Shown: piece after piece, positions 1 to 10,943 of the stretch
How the letters are laid out: each line of letters opens with the position of its first letter
How positions within the stretch are numbered: the stretch's first letter is position 1
Source of the DNA: Lonicera japonica
Lineage: Eukaryota; Streptophyta; Magnoliopsida; Dipsacales; Caprifoliaceae
Reading direction: 5' to 3'
Assembly: GCA_021464415.1 (NCBI GenBank)
Contig: CM038463.1
Location: 6,680,754 to 6,744,753 of the forward strand
DNA: 64,000 nt
The notes under the pieces: model-generated
Databases searched by the model: none
What the model was told of the DNA's origin: nothing
The model's input: only the letters and a program-made list of their open reading frames with translations
Made by a program: the position numbers and the translations under genes

Positions 1-984
1 TTATTCATGAGTTGTGTTATATTATTTACTAGCTAGATTAGAGAGTATATTTGAGAGATAATATTGAGAGCTCTAATTGGTGGCTAGGGTTTGTTTTGTG
101 CGTTGTACTCAGAATTGGTCTCATCAATAATAACTATCACCCGGTGGATTAGTGGCAGTTTTGCCGACACCACCTAATTGCTTGTGTGCTTGGTTAGTTG
201 TTTTCTTATTTAATCTCTTACTTATCATATTACTTGAATACCATTGGTACTTGTTTCTTTAATTATTATACGCATAATTGTCCGGTCGGTCCTACGCTTG
301 TGGTAAGGTTTGTTCTAGCGGTATCTTATCACAACAACATATTACTATTATATGTGAGAACTAAGTTGTTACTTATATGAAACTTGAGATACTTATTGTC
401 CTAGCATTTGTGACAACTTGTCCATTACATTTTAATTTATTTTGTGAGGCTTAGATTTTGTCACGTACTCTGAACTTTTGTGACCACATGTTTTCACCTA
501 ATATATCCATTTGTGAGGCTTTTTTTTTATCACATTTTGCATTATATTGTGACGACTTGATCCTCACTTAAATGTTTCATTTGTGAAGCATGTTTTTATC
601 ACATTTGCTTTATTTTGTGATGACTCATTCCTCAGAAATATATAGCATGAGTGATGACCAAATCATCACATATTTCTTATTTTCTTTCTATGTTTTTTTT
701 TGTTTTTGTAATACAAACATAATAAAAAGTACAAAAATATATAGTACAAATAAGTTGATATTTTGATACCATTCACAAAATTATATCTATTTGGATAAAA
801 TATAAGTATCTGTAAACTAGTTACATCACAAAATAATATACCAAAAAATCATATCCTAAGGTATCATAACCTAGTTTGACTGAAAGGATATCATACTTCC
901 TCTATACACATCGAGGAACAAAAAAAATGTAGCATGCGCTAACGTCATGTTCCAAAATGATAGAAATAAAACAAATTCCCTAAA
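1..984. mobile_element. CACTA (En/Spm)-like remnant, subterminal-repeat region
   Basis: No host gene is visible. Between about 405 and 665 the motif TTTGTGA recurs about eight times at intervals of roughly 30-40 bp (near 407, 441, 476, 509, 546, 579, 613 and 649), often followed by nGAC or GGC, with inverted copies (TATCACA) between them. Clusters of short direct and inverted subterminal repeats are typical transposase-binding regions of CACTA elements. The neighbouring exon at 985-1392 encodes an En/Spm-type protein, which fits. I found no CACTA terminus, so the element end probably lies left of the window or has been lost. Confidence 0.45.
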
Positions 985-1392
985 TTAGTCATCAAGAAAA
1001 TGATCACCTAACTCGTCATAACATGCATCATTTGAATAGACACCCAATTGTTGTCGTCCATGAAATGCGTTCATGAAAGCTCGCAATTGCTCATTCAGTT
1101 CTTCATTTTCCTTCTGCAAATTGACGAAATTTGTTGATAGTTGTTTTAATTGATCTTGCATATCATTCACCTTAGAACGCGTAGCGATAGATGAGGTGAC
1201 ATGTGAGTTAAAGTCCTCCATACATGGAAACACACCAACACCACGAATATACTTTCCTTTCCTCCCAAGATTTTCACTTAGTATTCGGAATTCAGCATCA
1301 ACGTCCATAACAACAGAATCTAGTGGAGTACCCTCAGGTGCTTCTTGAACCATCTTTTCCCGAAGCACATCCCTCATTTTCTTCATATTTTC
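985..1392 (-). pseudogene. C-terminal exon of a plant En/Spm (Ptta)-type transposase protein, truncated
   Basis: The minus-strand reading frame encodes about 135 residues ending in a stop at 985. It opens directly after a good splice acceptor (TTTTGTAG, read on the minus strand, ending at 1393), so this is a last exon rather than a whole gene. The sequence has the segment LDAEF-like/RKGKYIRGVGVFP followed by a coiled coil rich in Q, L, N and E (about residues 75-110). A block ending in RGVG followed by a coiled coil is how the plant transposase Ptta/En/Spm family (Transposase_24 type) ends. The same block (RGHTRGVG) is in the pseudogene at 56440-58540. No upstream exons are recognisable to the right, so it is a remnant. 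Family call is from memory of the motif. Confidence 0.5.
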
Positions 1393-3918
1393 CTACAAAA
1401 TAAATTAGATGTAAAATATGTTAATCTAAATTGTCGAACCATTAAATATTTAACGAAAAACATAAAAAATAAACAAACTAATAGACCATTTTAACCAAAT
1501 CTCAATCCTAAAAAATTCACAAATGTAAATAACCTACATATATAACCTTATTAATCTGAACAACTCGTTACTAAATAGCCACTTTTAAGTCTAAGGAGAA
1601 TGTTCGGCTACTACAAATTATGTATACAAAAATTGATTTACTTAGACACCCCGTACTCCTAGAAAATAATAAGGTACACTAAACTAAGATAGCCATAGAA
1701 TAAGATTTTATTTTTTATTTTTTTCAAAAGAGGAAAGTCTAAGTCTCTTCCTTTTTGTATGGTCTACAAATAACAAAGACAAGACTTAAACCCCCAGTTC
1801 CAAGTCTCTTTCCTTTTTTTTACGATCTACAAATAACAAATACACACAAAAATTAGGGGAAATCAAACATCAGCAACCAACCAAATCTGAAGAAACCAAA
1901 AAAAATCCTCTCAGATATAAACACTCACACTCACACACACAAAAATCTAGTTAATAATGGAGCAGCACCTTTGATCATCATCATCGTTCATACGTTGTAT
2001 TTCAAGAAAACAAATTAGATCCCCAAACCCACTTGAAAAAAATTAATGTTCACAATCTATAGACAACAAATGCAAAATCCACTCTCCATGTAAAACCTAT
2101 CGAAACCCAAGACCTTATATCTAGGGGTAGAAGCACAAGAAAAACTCACCTCAAATAGGAACATCAACAATTACATATGCATTTATAAATGTATAGAGAG
2201 AGAAGGTACATTCAAGAACTCTTTTGAATAATCGAACAATTTATGCATAATACTCTAGGTTTTTGTAAATCTATTGGATCAAATCTATAAATAAAGTATA
2301 CATTTAGCACACCAACCAACAAAGCAAAGCGTAAAAGGACCCACTAGAATACTAGTTGTTTTCCTCATATTTCTTTAGTGTATAGTGAACAAAAATACCC
2401 AAAACACAACAAAATTACACAAAAGGCTAATTTGCTGAAAAGCGCTAGAGTTTTCTAAGAATCAGCACTACCCATCTTTGTCATCATCAATTTTTATTTT
2501 TTCTTCAGGAAAGAAACCCCACTTCAAATGGGTGTTTTTCCCTTTTCTTTTTCTTTCTCTCCCCCCTCTGTTTTTTTCTCTTTGATTTTCCTATAAAGTT
2601 ACTAATCCTTTATTCACCTTTGTTTAGTACATCAGATTGGTAAATGTACTCATTAAAATCAATATACCCTAATTGTTATGTTATGCACGCCAATCTGACA
2701 TTCAACTTTTTGTTTGATTAATATATCTTAGTTGTTATGTTATGCACGCCAAACTGACATTCAACCTTTTGGGTCTCTATTTCTTTAAATTAATTTAACA
2801 CCATGTGAAAGAAATGCATCATAATGTACCATAAAAAGGGATTTGTCTATCAAATTAAACCTCTTTTTCAATGGGAATAATTTTGGTTGTATTGCAAGAT
2901 TTTCTAATCTTCACTTAACTATTGTCTTTTTTTGAAAGATTAAAAGAAAATTTTGTGATTTGCTTTACTAAAAATGTTTTTTTTTTTCTTTTTTTCATTT
3001 CTTTCATTGATTATTCATACTTACGAATAAGACAATACAAAAGAAGAACTCCATTATTAACTTATTTATTTAGTTGTTACCAAGTTATATACACTACCAA
3101 CTAGCCTTGTCAACACGGGTCCCAAACATGTCACAATGTGTTAACATTAAATTAGTAAAATATTAAACTAATATTGTCATGATAAGCTTTAAAAGATAGT
3201 AGAGAGTATTATTTGCTTACATTTGACGAGAAATATTCGTTACCATTAGGGACGTACGCAAGAATACTTTTGAGGTGGTACGATATCAAAAGAAATTATA
3301 TAATGACCTATATCTTACATTGGTAATGTAATGAGGAGATCTTAATTAGCTTATATGTGGATTCAAGAAATCTAAATTACACTTATACATTGCGCTAGTC
3401 ATTTTGGAAGAGGACATAGGTGGTTTCATGTGAAAACATAAGGAACCTAAGGCTACTATCATATGGATGTATAATAATCGTGTGTTTTGACGCTCACAAA
3501 CTCCCCTCCTCCAAATGAGCGCTTACTATACCAAGTGTTATATATTTTGAAAAGTCATTCAAATGTGTGCCCACGATTGTATTTAGCTTTACCAAAAATC
3601 ATGTTTCATTTGACAATAGAATAAGCCAGTTGGATAAAAACTACTCTACTAGTCTCAAATTAAGAATTCCACAATTTTCTTCTAGACATCTCAAATTAAA
3701 ATTCGCATTCCATTTATGGACATAACAATAAATTAAAATTGGAACTTCCTTAAGGAGTATAAAAATCAACAAGTGATAAATTGAGTATTGTTAAATGCAA
3801 TAATATTTATTGGTTAATATAGTATCAAATACATAATATTTTTAAGAAAATTGTTCAAGTTATATTTGGTGTAAAACAAAGAAGTTTTACACCCGTCAAT
3901 AACTTTGTCTCAATTTTA
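1393..3918. other. AT-rich intergenic DNA, no gene seen
   Basis: I see no coding potential. 1720-1860 carries two similar copies of a pyrimidine-rich block ending in CTACAAATAACAAA. 2665-2770 contains a direct duplication of about 40 bp sharing GTTATGCACGCCAA and CTGACATTCAAC, the copies about 57 bp apart. 2460-2600 is a C/T-rich stretch. Confidence 0.5.
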
Positions 3919-4150
3919 TAAATCGTCAATCTAGCGGTTGAATTAGATATATCAAAGATGCGTGCAAAAAATTAAATTAATCGGAGATGTAGAAGTTTCT
4001 CATCACAATCATGTTATATACTGAATTATAAACCTTAATTCATCGATCTAGCCGTTGAATTAGTTAATTATAATATCACAAAGATGCGTGCAAAAAATTA
4101 AATTAATTGGAGATGCAGAAGTCTCTCATCATATATACTGAATTATGAAT
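3919..4150. repeat. Direct duplication of about 110 bp
   Basis: Two adjacent copies, about 3919-4033 and 4036-4148, share CTAGCGGTTGAATTAG/CTAGCCGTTGAATTAG, AAAGATGCGTGCAAAAAATT, GGAGATG(T/C)AGAAGT and ATATACTGAATTAT in the same order, with scattered substitutions and small indels. The divergence suggests an old tandem duplication. Confidence 0.7.
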
Positions 4151-5424
4151 TTTAAAAAAATTATAGTGATTATATGGTTACAAATATTGGATTGATTTAA
4201 AACTTTGCATACTTAATAAAAACAATACAAATAGCATATATGATGTTGAAATTAATAAATTATGAATATGAAAAAAATTTATAAATAGATGTAAAATTTC
4301 TTAATCTTATATCGGTGTAATTCGAACATTCTCCTATTTTTAGTATACATACACATAAAAAAATAAAAATAAAATTGAGGGGGTACGGTCCCTCGGGCCT
4401 TACTAAGTACATTCCTAAGTAACTAGAGAAATTATCTGTTATCATAATTAACTAACTAATAACTGATTACTGTAAAAACTGATTACCGTAATTATAAGAG
4501 ACCACGAGCTAGAATGTTTTAGAAAGATGGACCGGGCCTTAACTTTTTCCAATTTTTGTGTATGAATGATGATGACGTCACGGCATGCCGGAGATTTACT
4601 AACGGAAACTAATAAATGGCGCTTTTTTGTATAGAAGCTTCCGTTTAGATAGGCGAGGTACATTACAGCATCTTCGATAGGCATATATAAATTATATTAT
4701 ATAAGATTTATGTAAAATTTATATATTGTATATAATTTTTGGTGTTTTAATAATGTTGTATAAAATATGTTATATCATTTTTTGTATAAAATGGATGTAT
4801 GTTTTACACATTTATTTTACACATTCACATTATCATTTTCTCTCTCCAACGTTTTACAAAAACTTCAAAATGGTATAATTAAAAATTTAAAATATATTTG
4901 AATTCTACTCATCAAGATCTTTAAATCAATACCCACTTTGACTATTTAATTATAAATAAAAAATGTTGAATATTATATATTCCATATGTTTTCATATAAT
5001 TGGTACATCATAATTTTACACAAGATTATAAGTATGAACCATTGGAATAAAAATGAGAATGTGTATAATTTATGTATAAAATAACTTTTTATCAACCAAA
5101 TGTCAATTATTTATTAGTCTACATGTTTTTACACATTAATTTTACACATTACTATTAGAGATGTGCTTAGTTTTATCGTTATTGCATTTAATTAATTCGT
5201 GTTTTATTGTTATTGCATTTAATTCGTTAGTTGTCTTTCAATGAGATAATTTATATAACTAAATGGGCCCTTATGAATTAAATAATTTAAAATTATTTAA
5301 TTTGTATTTGAATGGAGAAGAATAAAACGACGCTGATTTAATTTATTTCCTAAGACATAAATGATGCAACTTAAAAATGTGATATTGAAAAATAAGACTT
5401 GTATGAAAAAAAAATTGCAAAAAA
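4151..5424. other. AT-rich DNA with a possible MITE
   Basis: No gene is visible. A left motif near 4663 (CAGCATCTTCGATAG) and an inverted right motif near 5150-5170 (CTATTAGAGATGTGCTTAG) look like degraded ends of a CATCTC-type hAT MITE of about 500 bp. The interior repeats TTTTACACAT motifs. I could not define a target duplication, so this is a suggestion only. Confidence 0.3.
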
Positions 5425-6040
5425 AATAAGAAATAATATTTTCGTAAATTAAGGATTTATATTTGGCCAAATTCCAAAAGGAGTATAAAGTTAACTTTGC
5501 ACTATATTTCTAAATTTTATTTTTTTATGGAATCATGCAAAATTAAGTTTGCATTACATGTTTTTAGTATATTATTATAAATAAGTGTTTTATTGGCAGT
5601 ACTTTAGAATAATTTGATAAATTACATATTCAAAACCTATTTACTAATAAAATGCACATAATAATTTTTCGGAGTTATGCAGAGTTAAGTTTACACTCCT
5701 TATTTTCTAAAATATTACTATGCATTTGTATTTATTTGATGTTATTTTAAAGTTTTATGAATGAAAAATAATAATATACTTGTTAAAAAATATAAATACA
5801 TCATGCAAAACAAATTTGCATTAAATTTTTTTGATTGCAAAGTTAAGTTTGCATTCAACACAATTTTTTGCAAAATAAGTTTATACTCGGTCAAAGCTCT
5901 TATTTTAAAATACAATTGATAAACAAGCCCTTATTTCAGAATGATAATGATATCTAAGATCTTATTTCTAAAAAATATTATTCGTTAATTTTTTTGCAAA
6001 AAATATTGTCATAAAAGACCTTTTACCTTATTTCTAGTAA
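5425..6040. repeat. Dispersed AT-rich repeat, copy A (TGCAAAGTTAAGTTTGCA family)
   Basis: This 0.6-kb segment matches 9737-10250 and 29640-30180 block by block, and the split pieces at 36800-37060 and 37960-38180. Its hallmark is repeated near-palindromes of the form TGCAAAnTTAAnTTTGCA (near 5534, 5678 and 5835), each in a characteristic context. I see no coding capacity and no clear terminal repeats. Confidence 0.65.
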
Positions 6041-7131
6041 AACAAATAACTTTAAAACTTATCACATTAGAATAAACTATTTTATGAATTAGACAATTTA
6101 TGCAACTAAAAGGGACCATAATGTTTGTAAAGTTATAGATTTATTCCTAAAAGGAAATTTCCTTAAAATTTGACTTTTCATGTTTTGCTTTATAAGGTTG
6201 GCATCTCAGGACTATCCACTTTTTTCCAAGCAAAACTGGCTATTGGTAATGGTCTTTGGTCTAAAATCAATAGTTACATCTTTTTTCTTTTATAGAATGT
6301 CTCAAGTTAATCATCTCATTCTCTTTTTAGGACATTTAAATCTACGAAATCTTCACACCAAAAAAAATATTATAAGATCTCACAATAGAAAACAAACAAG
6401 TTATATTCATAATCATTTATTATATTTAAATTAATATTTATTGATAAATGTACTTAGATGAAAATGAGATTGTTAGAATATTGGGCCACTTAGGGTTTAA
6501 CACCCAAAGTTTATATCAAAACTAGATTTAACACTCACTAATTTTTTTATGGGTTTGACACTCATTTTCCACATTTTCGTCCAATGTTAACTAAACCCCA
6601 TTGGATGATTCTCCTTGAGATGATTCTCCATCGTTGAGATTTACCCTAATAACAGTGTTTCCTCCTCTCCTCCTAACAGTAGTGTTTCATCTTCTTCCTA
6701 TGCCATTACGTACAAGTCATACATATATACAAGTAACCAAACAATTCACAAGTCATACATACATACCATTAGTTGCTGGTAACCCCTTGTAAGTAGCCTT
6801 GTTATGCCTTAAAATTCCACATTTGCTACATTTTTTCTGGTGTCTTCTCTCCACACTAGGCTTATTGGCAGATTTATGCCTCTATTCTTAAGTCTTCCTG
6901 GAGGTCTATATAATATTAGAGGATAAACTACTTCTAGTGGCTATAAAACAATCAATAAGAAGAACAATTAAAGAATTAAACAGAACAATATTATCAGGTG
7001 TCCTAGGAACTACATCTTCCTCATCATCAGGCAAAACCAAAATTAATTAAATGAATTTTTTTGTTGGTAATTTCTTTGATAGTTAAAACCTTACTTTTTG
7101 TTTATGTTTGGTGTAGGATTTGGGACATTAA
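6041..7131. other. Intergenic DNA, fragment of a TIR element
   Basis: No gene is visible. 6470-6600 resembles one end of the TIR family seen at 18286-19417: it contains CACCCAAAGTTTATATC and later ACACTCA blocks, but no matching inverted end is seen nearby. The rest is AT-rich with no recognisable structure. Confidence 0.35.
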
Positions 7132-7525
7132 GGGCTTGTTTGGTTGCGCACTACTTTTTTTTTTTCCCCAAAATTTTAAAAACTCAACTCAAAATCAACT
7201 CTACTTTCACACTTCCCAAAATTTATTTCACTATATTTTCTCTCTCTAATTTTTTTTTTTTAAAATGCCATAACTTTAAATCCAAAAATCCAAAAATAAT
7301 AAAAAATATATATTTGAAACCTACTCATCGAGATCTATAAAATAAGATCCATTGTGACTATTTTTTGAAATTTTTTATGCGTTTTTTTCATTGGTTAAAA
7401 AAAAGTCAAACAAAACCAAATTCACTTTTCAACATAAAAACTCTAACTCAAAACATTCAACCAAATACCAAACTTTTAAAAACTTATCTAGAAAACTCGT
7501 CTAGAAACATTAACCAAACACCACC
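7132..7525. mobile_element. Tourist-like (PIF/Harbinger) MITE
   Basis: The left end is GGGCTTGTTTGGTT and the right end is AACCAAACACCACC (inverted). The element is flanked by TAA on both sides (7129-7131 and 7526-7528). A 3-bp TAA/TTA duplication with G-rich ends ending in GTTTGGTT is the signature of Tourist MITEs. It is 394 bp and non-coding. A related sequence in the opposite orientation ends near 40400. Confidence 0.75.
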
Positions 7526-8259
7526 TAATATCCATTTCTCTAAAATTACATCAATATATATGCTTAATAAGGAGCACTATTTACACATTGGATTATGTTT
7601 GAACTGTAATTCCATTAGAACCCCTTTATCTGTAATTTCGTACCCATCTCATTGCTGAGTCGTTTCGTTGCTTTAACAGAAGATTCCACTGGGTTGAACA
7701 AAATATTGATATTATTGTGTTGTCACTGATGACATATATATATATATATATAGTTAATGGTCAATAAAGATCACAAACTCCAACAAGTGAGAACGCGGAC
7801 CGGACCCTCTAATTGCCTAGTCATTGACTTTCACATAAAACCCGTTCCATCACCGTGAATAACTTTATATACGAAAATGACAGTTTTGTTTAAATTTTTG
7901 TATAAATTAATGGGATACCATTTAAATAAATTGATAGGGCTATTGTCTGATTGGTGCAACAATATTTTATTATTTGGTTGCAACTCACATATTTAATGTG
8001 TTATTTATTTTTCTTTTTATATATATTAATCTTTTATATATACGTCACTATAGTTTTAGGTGTATGCACGATATTTGCCTCATTAATATTATTTGACTTG
8101 ACTTGAAATTGTTGAAAAGTAATTTGATAGTTAACATTGTAAGGGTTTGTATTTCATTGCTTGAATTGTAATACGTATAAAATTTTACTTGTCAAAAAAA
8201 AATTTTGCCAAGCGTAAACGAAGGTAAGGTTCAGAATAATTAGAATATTTCTTGGTATA
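7526..8259. other. AT-rich intergenic DNA
   Basis: No gene is visible. A TA microsatellite lies at about 7733-7752. Nothing else stands out. Confidence 0.5.
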
Positions 8260-8666
8260 TCTAATAGTATATATATAAAATGGGAGGAGTGAGAAGAGCC
8301 CTTTGTTTGAATGTCATGTGTGTTGCCATTAATGTTCATAATTACTTTCGTAACTAGCTTCCTCTTTCACGTGGTAATAATAAAGAGTTGGTTATATTTT
8401 TTCAAGTCTCTTTATTTGTATGTCAACTAAAAATACATTAACATAAATTATCCATTTTGTTAATGTAACATAGTTTTGTACTAATCTACTTTAATAAAAA
8501 AAATTAAAAATATTGTTTTGAGATTTGTCAACTATTATTGTAAGTCTATGAATTTGTAATATTGAGATAATTTTTTTTTGTAAAATGCAACAATACAAAA
8601 CATTATAAATAAAAGAAAAAACTAATTTAGCAATATGCCCGTGCATCGCACGGGTTTGCTAACTAG
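8260..8666 (+). mobile_element. Non-autonomous Helitron (407 bp)
   Basis: The 3' end shows the Helitron signature: a GC-rich hairpin at 8638-8654 (CCCGTGC, loop ATC, GCACGGG) followed eight bases later by CTAG at 8663-8666 and host T at 8667. The probable 5' end is TCTAATAGTATATATATAAA at 8260, preceded by host A, giving an insertion between A and T as expected. No terminal inverted repeat or target duplication is seen, which is also normal for Helitrons. There is no Rep/helicase coding sequence. The 3' end is well supported, the 5' end less so. Confidence 0.65.
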
Positions 8667-9368
8667 TTTAAAAAGAAATTAAGTCTTGAAAGAAGACTCA
8701 AAGACAATAAAGATGCAGGATCGAATTTGTTTTTTTACGAGAAGGTGTGATCAAATCTCTTTTAAGTGGTGGTTAATTAACATGAGATGGCTGGTTACAT
8801 ATATTTTTTTATTTATCTGTTTAAAAGAATGCCTCGTCACACTACATATTCAAACAATTTAGTTTTTACAATTTTAGTCTTAAATGGACGTGTTTATCAA
8901 GACACGTTAACACAGTCTTCTATAATAAAATTAACGGTCAAGGTAATTGCAAATGTCATATATATATATATATATATATAATTAAAGCTTTTACTTTCTC
9001 TAGTACGAGAGAATCTAACGACTCTATTAGAAATAAAATATAAAATATAAATAGACTGATACTTGTTAATGAAGAAAGGTGGTTCGTTTGTATATATGCT
9101 ATGTATTGAATGCTATTTTTTGTTTTTAAATTTAATTAATTAATAATATGGTTTGCATGACCAAGTTAGTGTTTATGTCCAGATCGGATTATTAATTTGC
9201 CCAGAACCTTCTAAGAACAATAAATTGTACGTCCTAATTAAATCGCAACATATTTATTGTATTCTCGTTGAATATAAATACAGTCCATAGTCGTCGGATG
9301 CTACAACAGCCATACCAACTCGCATGAGATTTTTTTTTAAAAAAGTGCAACATTAATTTCGTAATAAA

Positions 9369-9736
9369 CCTTAAAGGATTGGCCTAGCAGTTAGGGCAAG
9401 TTTGGAATGTGTGGGTTAGGAGCACATTTCAGGTTTGATTCCTTGCGACAGCATAATCCTTTGGGGCTAGCCATCACCCACTGTGCCATATTGATTGAGT
9501 GCCCGCCGGTGGAGTTTTCACAGTTGTGGTATGCGATGGCCGGTCATGCAAGCAGATGATTAGTCCCATCCCATAATAGTGGTTAGCCATCACCCAATGT
9601 GCCATAGCTAGGGATTGAGCTCTCGCAGGTGGAGTTTCCACTGTTGTGATATGCGGTGGCTGGTCATAGCAAATAGAGGACTAGTCCCATCCTATAGTAG
9701 TGTAGGGATATCTATGTTATAGAGCCAAAGAAAAAT
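9369..9736 (+). mobile_element. tRNA-derived SINE with a tandemly doubled body
   Basis: The head carries a pol III box A (TGGCCTAGCAG at 9380) and box B (GGTTTGATTCC at 9432-9442). The body follows twice: about 9466-9591 and 9592-9717. Each copy contains TAGCCATCACCCA, GTGCCATA, GGTGGAGTTT, a block ending in GGTCAT and TAGTCCCATCC. The flanks AATTTCGTAATAAA (9355-9368) and AATTTTGTAATAGA (9737-9750) look like a 14-bp target duplication with two changes. SINE heads of this type descend from tRNA genes. Confidence 0.7.
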
Positions 9737-10250
9737 AATTTTGTAATAGATTTTTAAATTGTAATTTTTTATAATACTGTGAAAATTAAGTTACATTTTT
9801 TTTAGCAAATTACTATTGTAAGTATTTAATTCATAGTGTTTTTGAATTACTTCAATAAATTACAAGTTTAAACATATTTATTAATAAAAACACACATAAT
9901 AATTCTTTGAGTCATGGAAAGTTAAGTTTGCAATCTTTATTTTTTTAATACATTATTATGTATCGATGTTTATTTGACATTGTTTTTATAATTATACCAG
10001 TAACACATAAAAATATTCTACAAAACAAATTTGTATTAAATTTTATAAATTGCAAAGTTAAGTTTACAAAAAATATAATTTTATGAAAAATCAAGTTCGC
10101 ATAAAACCGAATTTTGGTCTAAACTCTCATTTTAAAACACTACTATAAACAAGAAGACAACACTAATAAGATTAAAAAATAAGTTCTTATTTCAGAAAAA
10201 TAGTATTACTTGAATTTTTGTCAAAAAATTCTCAAGGAGACCCATTTCCA
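9737..10250. repeat. Dispersed AT-rich repeat, copy B
   Basis: Same family as 5425-6040. It keeps GAAAGTTAAGTTTGCA near 9914, GCAAAGTTAAGTTTAC near 10049 and the same order of intervening blocks. The SINE at 9369-9736 appears to have inserted at or near its left side. Confidence 0.6.
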
Positions 10251-10814
10251 TGTTTTTTCTTCCTTTTTTTTTTTTTAAAGTAAACTAAACCTCTTTCTTT
10301 TTTTATCAAGCTATGGTGTATGTATAACATACCATACCGGTGAAAATCTGCAGCGCGTGAATGAAAAATGGGAAAAAAGACACCACACGAAGTAAGGACT
10401 TTGTTAACCCTCTTTTAAAGAGGGTCATGGTGACCCATGTATTTGATCTGTAAATGCAAAAAAATAATAATAAAACAATTCGGTCAACTTCACACTTTTT
10501 ATTACATTCACCAATCAAATGCAAGAATCACTATGACCTATAAACACATAAAATATGTTACAAATTTTTTATCCACAAATATATTTAGTGCCATTTTAAT
10601 TAAAGTAATATATATTAATAATGTGTTCACACTAATATATTAATGCGCGCCAAAAATATTCGTGAATTAATTTTGTAAAATATTTTCCAGGGTAAGCGTT
10701 CTTCATATCTAACATGGGGGACCCACAAAAAATTTCTGCAACAAAATGGCCACAAATATATTAAAAAAATCTCAAAACATTGTACTAACAATACGATCAT
10801 TACCAAGTTTTTGC

Positions 10815-10822
10815 TATAAATA
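10815..10822 (+). promoter_or_regulatory. Probable TATA box of the CYP94A-like gene
   Basis: TATAAATA lies 122 bp upstream of the ATG at 10944. It would place transcription start near 10845-10855, downstream of the upstream in-frame ATG at 10746. That is the main reason for choosing 10944 as the translation start. Confidence 0.6.
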
Positions 10823-10943
10823 TCTCAAAACCCTTACGCAACAACCATCAACTCATTTTCAGACCAGAAAAGAAAAGAAAAAGTCATTTTACTCTAACCT
10901 CCTAATATTCAAAATCAAATTAATTTTCATATTACCAGTAGCC

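Noticed and set aside
7098..7658. Overlapping plus-strand frames of 80-97 codons
   Set aside because: They lie in the Tourist MITE and adjacent AT-rich DNA, with lysine/asparagine-rich composition and no domain.
10746..10943. Upstream in-frame ATG that would extend the P450 by 66 residues
   Set aside because: The extension lies partly upstream of the TATA box at 10815, has no similarity to P450s, and the ATG at 10944 starts the normal ER anchor.
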